Source: a virus. Taken from it: a stretch of 39,337 bases of DNA. This document shows, piece by piece, positions 16,196 to 25,230 of this stretch; position 1 is the first letter of the stretch, and every line of letters starts with the position of its first letter. The position numbers and the translations under genes are program-made. Below the pieces are notes generated by a model, which worked only from the letters and a program-made list of their open reading frames with translations, searched no databases and had not been told where the DNA came from. Location: IMG/VR virus record IMGVR_UViG_3300021364_003044, positions 1 to 39,337 of that record. The stretch is one strand, 5' to 3'.

Positions 16196-17621
16196 TTTGT
16201 TTTATTTTTGAAAAAATAAAATATGTTAAAAAGGATACCAACAAAGTAGGAACAATTGTTTCAACAAAATTAATTTTACCTAGATCAATTGTGATTCCAG
16301 TAAATAATTTTGATTCTTTAAAATGAACAAAAAATAACCAAAATAAAGATGTTAATGAGCCTAAAATTATCGACCAAATAGCCGCATTTTTGTTATGTTG
16401 TCCTCTTACCATTGCAATAAGACTAGGCAATATACTACCTCCAAGAAGTGAGAAATATACTGCTGTTGATCTTGAAATGAAGGCCGGTTGATTTTCGTTA
16501 ATTATACTCATCAATATAGCAAAAAATATTACCAGTAGCATCGATATAATTCCCATATTTTTATTTTCTTTTTTTAACAAATCATTAGATACTGTGGTAG
16601 ATAATAAATGCATTAATGAATTTAGTGTAGTAAATGCTGCTGCCAAAATTGTGACAAATATGATCATACTCATCCAAAAAGAATAACCATCATTAATCCA
16701 TTGAGGAATTATATTGTCTATTGATCCTGCATACTGAACTGCCGTTTGTGAATAATTTGCATAATAATATGCATTTGAAGAAATTCCAGCAATAAAAAAA
16801 GATCCAATAACAACAAAAGGTATGACTACACCATAAGGAGCAATTTTTTTAAATGATTCTTCACTTTTAGAAAGCATAAATCTAGTTTGCATTTGTGGAA
16901 GAGCAATTAAACCAACTGGGATAGTAACACATAATAAAGAAAATTCAAACAACCAACCTTTTGATAAGAAATCAGGAAAATCAGTGAATCCTGTGAATCC
17001 TATACTCTTGGTAAAACCTATCAATTTATTTTCAGAATTATCAAATGCCATTCTAAGAAAATCCAAGTAATCTATTGGAATGATATGATTAAAAATAGTA
17101 TACACCAACACAATTGTCGATCCGGCAATTGTTATAAGACCTAAAATGGTATCATTTTTTACTACAGTTTTCATCCCTCCATAAAATATAGTTGAGAAAA
17201 CTAATAATGAAAAAACGGTTAAAGACATTAAATAATTTAATCCAGTTGTTGATTCTATGAATTTACCAACCCCAATGATAACTGCTGTACAATAAAAAGG
17301 TATTAAAATTACTGTCATAAATGCCAGTAATTTTCTCATCAAAGCAGAATCATAGTATCTAGAAATCAATTCTATGAAAGTTTTAGCATTCATTTCTTTG
17401 TTCAATTTATAGACTTTAGGACCGATATAAATTGTTGATAAATAAATTGTCATTAACATAAAAAAAGGTAATAAAAATGCAGAGTATCCAAGCCAACCTG
17501 CCAACCCTCCAAATCCAATTATAGCAGATGTTGATATAATGGTAGCTCCATAAGATAAACCTACCATTATATTTTTCACATTACTAGTCAAGTAAAAACT
17601 TTCTGTTTCAAATTTCATCAT
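16188..17621 (-). CDS. Sodium:solute symporter family (SSS) transporter
   Basis: 477 residues. I choose ATG 17621 because GGAGG lies six bases upstream. An earlier ATG would reach back into the preceding gene. The protein has about 12-13 hydrophobic membrane segments. The signature is in segment 1-2 (GLSYGATIISTSAIIGFGGL, AGWLGYSAFLLPFF), with FYGGMKTVVKNDTI as in YGG-K-V-W-TD of SSS proteins and a loop QMQTRFMLSKSEE. SSS carriers couple Na+ entry to uptake of sugars, amino acids, vitamins or carboxylates across the inner membrane. The substrate is not deducible. A full-length secondary transporter of this family is unusual in a phage. Confidence 0.85.
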   Translation of the reverse strand: MMKFETESFYLTSNVKNIMVGLSYGATIISTSAIIGFGGLAGWLGYSAFLLPFFMLMTIYLSTIYIGPKVYKLNKEMNAKTFIELISRYYDSALMRKLLAFMTVILIPFYCTAVIIGVGKFIESTTGLNYLMSLTVFSLLVFSTIFYGGMKTVVKNDTILGLITIAGSTIVLVYTIFNHIIPIDYLDFLRMAFDNSENKLIGFTKSIGFTGFTDFPDFLSKGWLFEFSLLCVTIPVGLIALPQMQTRFMLSKSEESFKKIAPYGVVIPFVVIGSFFIAGISSNAYYYANYSQTAVQYAGSIDNIIPQWINDGYSFWMSMIIFVTILAAAFTTLNSLMHLLSTTVSNDLLKKENKNMGIISMLLVIFFAILMSIINENQPAFISRSTAVYFSLLGGSILPSLIAMVRGQHNKNAAIWSIILGSLTSLFWLFFVHFKESKLFTGITIDLGKINFVETIVPTLLVSFLTYFIFSKIKQNV

Positions 17622-17946
17622 AAAATGCCTCCATTGGTTCACTTACTTGAATTAAAAAACCATGTTCATTTAAAAAATCTAATGTTTTTTTTCTTAAAAC
17701 CAACATATTGTTATATTCAGTCCAATCATAATATCTTTGTGTTAAAACAATTATATTTGGTTTTATAAAAGTCATGGAAAAATACTCTTCACCATGTTTT
17801 TTTGCGATATTAAAATTATATTCTCTAAATTTATTAATATCAGGTCCTTCATCTGGTAAATAATTTTTAGTTATCCAAGATTTAATCTCTTCTTTATTTT
17901 CAAATGTTCTCCATGGACATTGAATTATAATATTAACAATAATCAT
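17608..17946 (-). CDS. Hypothetical protein, 112 aa
   Basis: Not recognised. A small alpha/beta protein starting with a strand MIIVNIIIQCPW, then a helix and loop (NYLPDEGPDI), a strand FIKPNIIVLTQRYYDW, and a helix with LDFLNEHGF near the end. No metal motif is seen. A ferredoxin-like fold is conceivable, but this is a guess from strand order. It is coupled by ATGA to the gene upstream, and its end contains the ribosome binding site of the symporter, so the three genes are tied together. Confidence 0.55.
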   Translation of the reverse strand: MIIVNIIIQCPWRTFENKEEIKSWITKNYLPDEGPDINKFREYNFNIAKKHGEEYFSMTFIKPNIIVLTQRYYDWTEYNNMLVLRKKTLDFLNEHGFLIQVSEPMEAFYDEI

Positions 17947-18539
17947 AAAAAATTATAAAACCTTTCCTTTCCATAAAATTTTTCTCCTAAAAATATCGCA
18001 TAATCTACATCTATATCATATATATATTGCTCAGTGTACCAAATAGTACCAGTTCTAATAGTGAGATTATTAAAATAAGGTGAAAAATTTTTAGGATTAT
18101 TTAAAAATTTTGCCAACCTAACGCTAGCATTAGTACCGCTCTTATCATCGACTGAAATATTGCAAGACATAATTACATTGTAGTCGGGTCTAATTCTATT
18201 GGCATAAAGAGTCTGTATTGAACCATGTAATTTTGGCAACCAAGATAAATTTTCTAATCCTATACCTTTTTGTCTAATATTGCAAGAATTTGTTACTACA
18301 GATCTTGTTTTAATTCTATATGTATTGTCAATCCAATTTGATGTATCCTCTAAACCAGAAAAACAATATAATTCTCCTTTGTAAAAAGTAACCAGAGCAA
18401 GGTCTAATCTTTCTATTTTGAAAGATTCTAAATCTGAATTATTTCTATATCCTTTGCGTTTCCAAAAATCGAGCCACTTTATTAAATGTTTCTCATGTTT
18501 TAATTTATTATATATTTGCGTATCAAAATCTTCAATCAT
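17943..18539 (-). CDS. Hypothetical protein, 198 aa
   Basis: Not recognised with confidence. The middle contains ALVTFYKGELYCFSGLE, a strand-turn-strand that recalls acyltransferase-like folds, then YNVIMSCNIS and TIRTGTIWYTEQYIYD. No catalytic motif is definite. Its start overlaps the AMP-forming ligase stop by 8 nt. Position between the ligase and the transporter suggests a role in the same pathway, perhaps accepting the activated acyl group. That is inference only. Confidence 0.55.
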   Translation of the reverse strand: MIEDFDTQIYNKLKHEKHLIKWLDFWKRKGYRNNSDLESFKIERLDLALVTFYKGELYCFSGLEDTSNWIDNTYRIKTRSVVTNSCNIRQKGIGLENLSWLPKLHGSIQTLYANRIRPDYNVIMSCNISVDDKSGTNASVRLAKFLNNPKNFSPYFNNLTIRTGTIWYTEQYIYDIDVDYAIFLGEKFYGKERFYNFL

Positions 18540-19512
18540 AAGATGCGGTTCTTACCAATTTATTCATATGATTAACTTCTATTTTATCAACTTTTTTAAC
18601 AACATTTACAATTTTATTATCAGAAAAAAACCAATCAGACAACGTAGATTTAACTAAATTTTCATCCGCATCACCCTCATAATATAAATGAGGTTTTTCA
18701 TCTTTTATCTGTAAAATTACACGATTAATGTTATTAAAGTTATCTAAAATATGTTGCTCAACAGCTTCAGGATTTATTGTTGAACATCCCTGTAATTTTA
18801 AAATGTTCTTTTTTCTGCCTATTATTTCAAAATCTTCGGTGAATAAATCACCACTCTGCCAATATTCACTCTGTGATTTCCATTTTACAAACAGTTCGCC
18901 ATCATCTCCAAAATAATAATCCACAAAAGGACTTAATCTAATGCCAACTTTTCTCTCATGACTTGAATCTGTTATGGAAGGAGGAGCTTCAGTTGAACCA
19001 TAGTCCATTTTAAAACGTTTTACACCTTTTGAAATAACTTCAGTTGCCATATTTTCAGGTATTAAATCAGCTCCACATGCGATTGTATTAATAGTCGATA
19101 AATCTGCTTCTTTCCATTTTCTAGTCTTTCTCATTACTCTATATACCGAAGGCAATATAAACATATGAGTTGGTCCACTGATCATAGTATCAACAAATGT
19201 TTTAGGATCAAATTTTTTAATTCTAATTTTACACCCAGATATCAATGCCGGTAAAACAGAAAGAGCAGGAAAACCAATTGATGTGGGAGGTAATGTATTA
19301 TTAAGAATATAAGAGTCTTTATTATAATTATTCTGTCTAGCAACCTCCTCCGCAACCTGTTTCATCACATTGTAACTATGAACTATTTTTTTTGGTTTTC
19401 CAGTACTACCGCTCGTATTGTATACAAACTCGTCTTTTGAATTAAAACGTTTTATTATATCTTTGACTTGGTCTTCAAAATCATCTATTTCAAAATTTTT
19501 CAATGTTGTCAT
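18532..19512 (-). CDS. Short AMP-forming acyl/aryl ligase (ANL superfamily)
   Basis: 326 residues, much shorter than typical ANL enzymes (500-600), lacking most of the N-terminal lobe before motif A3. Visible are the P-loop TSGSTGKPKK (residues 33-42), YGSTEAPP (A5), SGDLF (A7, ribose-binding Asp) and GRKKNILKLQG (A8 hinge). The closing HMNKLVRTA has K318 as candidate catalytic lysine. These activate a carboxylate as acyl-AMP, usually for CoA or carrier transfer. Its size recalls short MenE-like ligases. No acyl carrier protein gene is evident in the window. It overlaps the halogenase gene by 23 nt. Confidence 0.85.
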   Translation of the reverse strand: MTTLKNFEIDDFEDQVKDIIKRFNSKDEFVYNTSGSTGKPKKIVHSYNVMKQVAEEVARQNNYNKDSYILNNTLPPTSIGFPALSVLPALISGCKIRIKKFDPKTFVDTMISGPTHMFILPSVYRVMRKTRKWKEADLSTINTIACGADLIPENMATEVISKGVKRFKMDYGSTEAPPSITDSSHERKVGIRLSPFVDYYFGDDGELFVKWKSQSEYWQSGDLFTEDFEIIGRKKNILKLQGCSTINPEAVEQHILDNFNNINRVILQIKDEKPHLYYEGDADENLVKSTLSDWFFSDNKIVNVVKKVDKIEVNHMNKLVRTASYD

Positions 19513-20704
19513 TTCTCTCTTTCCAATTATTGAGGTTTTTATAATAATATGCCAATGTTGCCCATAATCCTGATGGAAAAATATATTTCATTTCCGAAGT
19601 TCTATATCTATAATAATGCCATAGTTTTTCAGTATATTCATCTTTAGATTCTTCGAAACTTTTCCAAAAAGGAGTATGTCTTCTGTGAGATAAAACATAC
19701 TCTGATACTATAAAATCTAAAGCATCATTCCATATATTGTTCATTTGTTTATTATATATTTTTTGAGACTTATTTCTCTTTAAACATTCCACCAATTGTT
19801 CAATACCACATTGTGTCATGAACAATGTAGTAGATTCCAGAGGATCAACAAAACCAGCAGCTGCGCCAATTGAAACAACATTGTCAGTCCAAGGATTTTT
19901 TAAAACTTTTGGTTTCCATTTAATTAATCTAGGTTCTTGGAGAATCTCATCATCTTTGAGCATATTTTTAAAATCTTCAAGGGCCTTTTCTTCACTCAAA
20001 TATAAATCAGAGAACACATAACCAGTACCTATACGATTTCTTAAAGGTATTTCAAATTGCCAACCATAATCCCTAGCAATTGAATTTGTATATTCAGTGA
20101 TGGTACCGGGTCTAGTTTTTATGTTACTAACCCAACATCTATTCATAATATGATGCTTGCTGATTTTCATTTCAGTCAAATCTTTTGAAAATTGAGATCT
20201 AAAACCAGTACAATCTATATATAAATCATACCCTTCAGGAAGTGATTTCAATTGCTCATTTATAATCGTAACATTTTTAGTGGATTCTCTAACTATTCTT
20301 GCATTTTCATAAGAATCGATGTGATAAGCATGTTCTATCCATTCATTAGGATTTTTAATATGATCATTATAGATATCATCTCTTATTTCTCCTCTCATCC
20401 ATTTATCAAAGATTTTATCATTATCATACCAAAAAGTAATTAAATAATCCATAGATTTTTCGTAATCCCAACCTCTATGATTATTTCCGGTTTTTATGAC
20501 AGCCGTAGTTCCCATCCAAACTTCTGTTGGTAAATCTAGTTTATCAAAAAATCTTTTTATTTGCGGTATACAAGATTCTCCTACTCCTATAACTGGAATT
20601 TTTTCCGTTTCATATAAAGTAATTTCTACATCATCTAGATTTTTTTCAAAATATGCAGCAGTCCACCAACCAGAGTGTCCTCCTCCTATTATACAAATTT
20701 TCAT
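19490..20704 (-). CDS. Flavin-dependent (tryptophan halogenase-like) halogenase
   Basis: 404 residues, against about 530 for PrnA and RebH. The FAD motif is GGGHSGWWTA (G7-A16), then IGVGESCIP. The candidate catalytic lysine is K71 in VIKTGNNHRGW. The WxWxIP element that separates halogenases from monooxygenases is present as W215-x-F217-x-I-P with the second Trp replaced. The chloride-loop/Glu region reads GFVDPLESTT (E290, S291). It would use FADH2, O2 and halide to halogenate an aromatic or other substrate. A marine viral homologue (VirX1 of cyanophage Syn10) has been shown to iodinate substrates. ATG 20704 has AGGA upstream and follows a carbamoyltransferase. Confidence 0.85.
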   Translation of the reverse strand: MKICIIGGGHSGWWTAAYFEKNLDDVEITLYETEKIPVIGVGESCIPQIKRFFDKLDLPTEVWMGTTAVIKTGNNHRGWDYEKSMDYLITFWYDNDKIFDKWMRGEIRDDIYNDHIKNPNEWIEHAYHIDSYENARIVRESTKNVTIINEQLKSLPEGYDLYIDCTGFRSQFSKDLTEMKISKHHIMNRCWVSNIKTRPGTITEYTNSIARDYGWQFEIPLRNRIGTGYVFSDLYLSEEKALEDFKNMLKDDEILQEPRLIKWKPKVLKNPWTDNVVSIGAAAGFVDPLESTTLFMTQCGIEQLVECLKRNKSQKIYNKQMNNIWNDALDFIVSEYVLSHRRHTPFWKSFEESKDEYTEKLWHYYRYRTSEMKYIFPSGLWATLAYYYKNLNNWKERNDNIEKF

Positions 20705-20711
20705 GTGTATC

Positions 20712-22109
20712 CTATAAAATTTTTAAACTTTTAAATTGTATCAAATCTTTCTCATCATTGACCATTGGTTTACCCTTAATATTTAATGATGTATTAACAA
20801 TCATGGGACAGTTTGTTTTTACCTTCCACTTTTCTAATAATTCTCTTAGATTTGTTTCACGATCAACAATTTGTAATCTTGTCGTACCATCAATATGTAT
20901 AGCCGAAGGATATTTTGTAATAGTTTTTTCTTTTGCCTTAAAAACACAATTCATATATGGACTTCTTATACCCGAATCATAATACCATTCATCCACATCC
21001 TCCTTTAATATCATAACCCCAAAAGGTCTGAAAAACTCCCTGCCTTTCAATTCATTCAATTCATCTTTTAGATGTTCTCTTCTAACATCACCAAAAATAG
21101 ATCTATTACCCAGTGCCCTAGGTCCAAATTCAGATTTACCTTTTGCTACACCAACAATAGTGTTTTCGACCAAATTGTAGATAATATCATCAACTGGATA
21201 TTTACCAACAATCTCATATCCCAAATAAGGAGTAGAAGATATTTTCTGTTTCGTAGAAGAAAGCACACAACCTATGGAAGATCCACCATCACCGGGATTA
21301 CATGGTATGTAAACATTATCAAATTTATTTAAAAACCTATTCGCCTTAACATTTAAAGCACACCCTCCTACAAATATTAAGTTACCGTTATAATTAGGAT
21401 TTTCAATTACTTCTTTTAAAATTTTCTGAAAAATCTCTTCATATAAAATTTGTGTAGAGGCAGGTATATCATTTTTATCAAAATTTTCTAAATCTATTCC
21501 AGTGTGAAAATTAAAATTATTATTCCATAAACTTCTTAAATATTCTGTTAAAATTTTATTTTCTTTAAAAATTGAAGAGGCGCCCATCATAATATATTCT
21601 TCCTCATTCGGTTTCCAACCTGCTGATTGTGTACAGGCAGAATACATTAAACCCAATGATTTAGGATAAGACCAATTTTTTAATTTTGTGATATTTTGAG
21701 TATCAGATTTCCATAGTGTCAATGTATCCCATTCTCCTATAGCATCAATCACTAAAATCAAAGATTCTTCAAAATCACTTGTGTAATATCCATAACATGC
21801 ATGAGAATAATGATGATTTATGTACTTAACTTTATATTTTTTAGAAATTTCGGGATGCTTGACGGTCAAAGTTTCATCTTGTTTTGAAAAATGTCTTCTC
21901 TGTGCCTTTAGGTAAGGATCTTCATAAAAAAATATTTGATCCGGTTCACCATATTTATTTAGAGCATACTTCAACAATTTTTCAGGTATTTCTTTATCAT
22001 TTTTAATACCTGAAAATCTTTCAGCATCAGAAGCAAATAATAAATTAGCATTTTCAAACACGGAAAGCGCACCATCATGCGAACCAGAAGTAATTCCCCA
22101 TTTAATCAT
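20712..22109 (-). CDS. NodU/CmcH-type O-carbamoyltransferase
   Basis: 465 residues, somewhat shorter than NodU-type enzymes (about 520-580), with the C-terminus ending soon after NTSLNIKGKPMVND. N-terminal: WGITSGSHDGALSVF, the HHYSHACYGYY metal-binding HxxxH region, VIDAIGEWDT and the FVGGCALNVKAN glycine motif. C-terminal: VAKGKSEFGPRALGNRSI, the carbamoyl-phosphate-binding YrdC-like part. It would move a carbamoyl group from carbamoyl phosphate to a hydroxyl on a sugar or small molecule. Such genes occur in other marine phages. Immediately followed by the halogenase, it implies a decorated product. Confidence 0.88.
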   Translation of the reverse strand: MIKWGITSGSHDGALSVFENANLLFASDAERFSGIKNDKEIPEKLLKYALNKYGEPDQIFFYEDPYLKAQRRHFSKQDETLTVKHPEISKKYKVKYINHHYSHACYGYYTSDFEESLILVIDAIGEWDTLTLWKSDTQNITKLKNWSYPKSLGLMYSACTQSAGWKPNEEEYIMMGASSIFKENKILTEYLRSLWNNNFNFHTGIDLENFDKNDIPASTQILYEEIFQKILKEVIENPNYNGNLIFVGGCALNVKANRFLNKFDNVYIPCNPGDGGSSIGCVLSSTKQKISSTPYLGYEIVGKYPVDDIIYNLVENTIVGVAKGKSEFGPRALGNRSIFGDVRREHLKDELNELKGREFFRPFGVMILKEDVDEWYYDSGIRSPYMNCVFKAKEKTITKYPSAIHIDGTTRLQIVDRETNLRELLEKWKVKTNCPMIVNTSLNIKGKPMVNDEKDLIQFKSLKIL

Positions 22110-22112
22110 TTT

Positions 22113-23249
22113 CTACCCAAATTTATTTATTAGCTGTTCTATTAATTCTGAATTGTTTTCTCTACAACAATTGATATAATCTTTTTCTCTAACTAAAATT
22201 TTTTCATATGTTTTTTTATTTAACACAACTTTGTATTCTATTTTTTTTAGAATTTTTTTAAAATCTTCGGGATTTAAATTTATAAATTTTTTTATTTCCA
22301 AAATCAACATATTCATTCTAGTAATAATATCATCCTGTCGATCAAACTCGTAATTAAACACATCATCATATATAAAAAATCCTAATTGTTTGAGTTTTAC
22401 ATTTTGGTTTTTTGCACCTAATATCAAAAAAGGTTTACCATAATAAATGGACTTCCATGTTTTCTCAGTGTACATTACACTATCTTCACAATAAGATTCG
22501 CATACAATGTTTACATTCGACTTTAAAAATTCTATTGGAACGTAATGAATTAAATCCTCTAAAATTAATTTATCATCCTCATAATAAAATTGACTAAACT
22601 CTGATAAATTTTTATTTTTTGCACAAGATATTTTAAATGGATTTGTTTTATCAGAAATAATATTTTTTGATAATCTGTGATAATCTAAATCATTTTCTAA
22701 CATACTATTTTTTTCATCAGTATGAGATAATGAATATTCAAAATACTTATAATTTATTAAATTATTCAAAAAAATTAATCTATAATTTTTAGGCTTTGAA
22801 ATTAGACATATAAAATTTTTATTTATTTTAAAATTTATTTTTTTAGTTTTATCAATTATCAAACTATTGTAACTAAAATTCAATCTTTTCATAAATTCTT
22901 TTTCTAATAAATGACCTGACATGTCTTTAATCAAAGTAGAAAAAGGATATATTACTATGTGAATTTTTTTCTTTAAATTATTTTCTTTTAAGTATTTTTC
23001 GTATAATTCTATTGCAGATAAATCAGCGGTGACATAATATACATCGTTATCAAAATTTTTAAAAAAACCTGTTAATACATCTATTACGTTTCTTCCGTAT
23101 TTTTGTATTGGCCAGAAAGCATCAGCTTCTATATAGTCAATAATCAGTACTTTCTTATCAGTTGTTAGCACATGTTTGAAATCTTCAAAAAATTTTTCCG
23201 AATGAATCTTAAAATTAAAATTTTTCGTAAGATCTATTATTTCGTACAT
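22113..23249 (-). CDS. Glycosyltransferase-like phage protein (TEKTWK motif)
   Basis: 378 residues from ATG 23249; a TTG at 23255 overlapping the upstream stop is an alternative. The N-terminal half is a Rossmann-like set of strands (KVLIIDYIEADAFWP, DVYYVTADLS, IHIVIYPFS). The C-terminal motif is MYTEKTWKSIYYGKPFLILG, then LKQLGFFIYDDVFNYEFDR. This matches a family of phage and bacterial proteins with a GT-B or fucosyltransferase-like C-terminus, in which the TEKxWK region binds the nucleotide sugar (from recall). Sugar transfer is likely; donor and acceptor are unknown. It precedes the carbamoyltransferase. Confidence 0.6.
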   Translation of the reverse strand: MYEIIDLTKNFNFKIHSEKFFEDFKHVLTTDKKVLIIDYIEADAFWPIQKYGRNVIDVLTGFFKNFDNDVYYVTADLSAIELYEKYLKENNLKKKIHIVIYPFSTLIKDMSGHLLEKEFMKRLNFSYNSLIIDKTKKINFKINKNFICLISKPKNYRLIFLNNLINYKYFEYSLSHTDEKNSMLENDLDYHRLSKNIISDKTNPFKISCAKNKNLSEFSQFYYEDDKLILEDLIHYVPIEFLKSNVNIVCESYCEDSVMYTEKTWKSIYYGKPFLILGAKNQNVKLKQLGFFIYDDVFNYEFDRQDDIITRMNMLILEIKKFINLNPEDFKKILKKIEYKVVLNKKTYEKILVREKDYINCCRENNSELIEQLINKFG

Positions 23250-23251
23250 GA

Positions 23252-23908
23252 TCAAAAATCAAAATCAAATTCATTTCTAAGTTCAATGAATTTATCAATC
23301 CAGTTATCTCTTTTTTCCATAAAAACTTGAGGTTCATTTTGATCAACTGCAATAATAATAGCAATGTTGGATATAGGGATCGCTGTCATTTCTTCCCACA
23401 TCACCGAATATCCAGATCCTTGCATAAAATAATTGTCAATCCATTCTTTCTTTTTAGGTTTTGATGATGTTTTAAAATCTATGATACATTTTTTACCTCT
23501 GAACTTACCAACACAATCAACTCTACCTGCTGTTTTTAAATGATGTGAAAATAATGTTGTTTCTTGTGTATATACAATTTCAATATCATCTAAAATATTT
23601 TGAATAGATTTAAACATTTCTATATTATCAGGAGTATATCCTTCAAAAATATTTTTTTCATTGTTTAAGTAATCTTCGCATAATTTATGCACCTTCGTTC
23701 CTCTGCGAGATGCTTTGGTTGATATTTTATTCGCTTCTTGCTCACCTACTCTTTTTCTCCACTCGTAAATGGATTTTTTATTATAATTTGATAATACAGT
23801 TGTTATCGATGGATATTTTTTTCCATCAGGTGTCACATACAATCTCTTACCATTTACAGTTATGCTTTGTAATTCAATATCTTCTAATATATTTTCATGC
23901 TTAAACAT
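23252..23908 (-). CDS. PD-(D/E)XK exonuclease (MGME1/RecB-like)
   Basis: 218 residues. The N-terminus has YPSITTVLS and RGTKVHKLCEDYL, the usual helical lead-in of this family. The catalytic core is GRVDCVGKFRGKKCIIDFKT (Asp, then DFK), followed by YFMQGSGYSVMW, the Q-motif helix. These are two-metal DNA exonucleases, and such genes are common in T4-like marine phages, where they probably act in recombination, DNA turnover or host genome degradation. It lies at the boundary between the phage-like region and the metabolic module. The start at 23908 abuts the upstream stop. Confidence 0.83.
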   Translation of the reverse strand: MFKHENILEDIELQSITVNGKRLYVTPDGKKYPSITTVLSNYNKKSIYEWRKRVGEQEANKISTKASRRGTKVHKLCEDYLNNEKNIFEGYTPDNIEMFKSIQNILDDIEIVYTQETTLFSHHLKTAGRVDCVGKFRGKKCIIDFKTSSKPKKKEWIDNYFMQGSGYSVMWEEMTAIPISNIAIIIAVDQNEPQVFMEKRDNWIDKFIELRNEFDFDF

Positions 23909-24175
23909 TTAATCATAAACCTTCACATTATTACCAAAGTGTGCTTTTTTAATTTCTTTGAGTTTATCGTTAAATGCTCGGTCAGGTTTTTTCAAACCTT
24001 GTCTCATAGCATCACCTACAAAAGGAGTGGAAACTTTAAGTAATATTTCACATTGAGATTCTATTTCTTGACAGTAAGTAGAAGGTGCTGTGCAAGGTTT
24101 ATTTCTCTGATCAATAGGTAATATTTCTTCGAATTCTAAACCACACGTTTTGCAATAATAATCATAAGCTGGCAT
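23909..24175 (-). CDS. FmdB-like zinc ribbon protein
   Basis: The start at ATG 24175 is chosen by AGGGG five bases upstream and by the family opening MPAYDYYCKTCGLEFE. A longer frame to 24199 would overlap the next gene. 88 residues. The first zinc knuckle is CKTCG; a looser second pair is PCTAPSTYC and SQC, so the FmdB zinc site is rearranged. The C-terminal part is basic and helical (DRAFNDKLKEIKKAH). Related small phage proteins are widespread and of unknown role, possibly nucleic-acid binding. Confidence 0.7.
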   Translation of the reverse strand: MPAYDYYCKTCGLEFEEILPIDQRNKPCTAPSTYCQEIESQCEILLKVSTPFVGDAMRQGLKKPDRAFNDKLKEIKKAHFGNNVKVYD

Positions 24176-24183
24176 ATTTTCCC

Positions 24184-25224
24184 CTAAAATGTCATACAAA
24201 TTCCATAATTAAACTTATTTGATAAATCAAAAAATGTTTTTTCTATATCATCAAAAAATATTTTTACGTATCTTGAATCTGGTCTTGGAATAAGTTCAAT
24301 CCATTGATTGGAACTCAAAGGAACAAATTCAAAGTGTTTTTTCTCAAAAGTAGAATCGTATTGTTCTATTTTTATGTTTTGTGAATAAGAATTAGAATTA
24401 CTAATATTTATTTTACTCACTCCTTCATACATATAAGGTATAATTATAACACCATCTATATTGGAATTTAAAAGCACTACAGTATCAACTTTATCTCTAA
24501 AATCAAATTTCAATCTACCAACGTCAAAATCATCTTGTTTAAAAAACCCTAAATTCTTTATTTTTTTACCCTTGAACATTATTTTATATTGCTGTTCCAG
24601 TGATGGTGATCTAAAACTCTCATATTCTTCTAATGATAAAACGGAACACATAGAATCAACTGCCGCATTAGTTCTGGCAGAAAAAAATTCAGTTCCCATA
24701 CCATCATCAAAATATTGATATGCGACCAAATCATATCCATCGGATTTTAAAAGTTTATAGTGAACGTTTAAAGTTTCTACTACGTCTAATCTAACATCGT
24801 AATTCACATAATGAATAAATTCTATCCTTTGATTTTTTGCCAATGCTGTAGAATCATTTAATAACATATGATGAGCATAACCGTGATATAACTGGTTTCT
24901 CATCAATCTTAAATTTTTATCACCTCTATATGTCCAGGTATTCCACCACCATGAGCTTTTTGAAAAATCTGTGTTTATTTCTTTGTTAAAAATAGGATTA
25001 TTTTTATTATAAACAACATAATCCACATAATCATAAATTTCTAAATCAACGGGCAAATGTGTTGCATATATAATACAACAATCCTTAAATTTATTTTTTA
25101 AAAGTTCTAGCAATTCAATGAGCATAACTTTTTTAAAAAAATTATTACAATGACCATTCACGACAATGGCACGGTCTGGAAAAGTTTTATTGATTTTTTC
25201 AGTTTTTTCAATTATCTGTCTCAT
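24184..25224 (-). CDS. Putative glycosyltransferase-like protein, 346 aa
   Basis: The N-terminal segment reads as a GT-A-like alpha/beta start (DRAIVVNGHCNNFFKK, CCIIYATHLPVDLEIYDYVD). An acidic pair, FIHYVNYDVRLD, may serve as the DxD-like metal site. The central YQYFDDGMGTEFFSARTNA also recalls sugar-transferase loops. The C-terminal third is beta-rich, ending DSRYVKIFFDDIEKTFFDLS, perhaps an added binding domain. AGGAT lies before ATG 25224. It follows a sugar nucleotidyltransferase, which supports transfer of a sugar. The family assignment is tentative. Confidence 0.5.
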   Translation of the reverse strand: MRQIIEKTEKINKTFPDRAIVVNGHCNNFFKKVMLIELLELLKNKFKDCCIIYATHLPVDLEIYDYVDYVVYNKNNPIFNKEINTDFSKSSWWWNTWTYRGDKNLRLMRNQLYHGYAHHMLLNDSTALAKNQRIEFIHYVNYDVRLDVVETLNVHYKLLKSDGYDLVAYQYFDDGMGTEFFSARTNAAVDSMCSVLSLEEYESFRSPSLEQQYKIMFKGKKIKNLGFFKQDDFDVGRLKFDFRDKVDTVVLLNSNIDGVIIIPYMYEGVSKINISNSNSYSQNIKIEQYDSTFEKKHFEFVPLSSNQWIELIPRPDSRYVKIFFDDIEKTFFDLSNKFNYGICMTF

Positions 25225-25230
25225 TTCATC

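Noticed and set aside
13015-23249. Acyl or peptidyl carrier protein among the small genes
   Set aside because: None of the small proteins at 14192, 15336, 17608 or 17943 shows a DSL phosphopantetheine site or a four-helix pattern.
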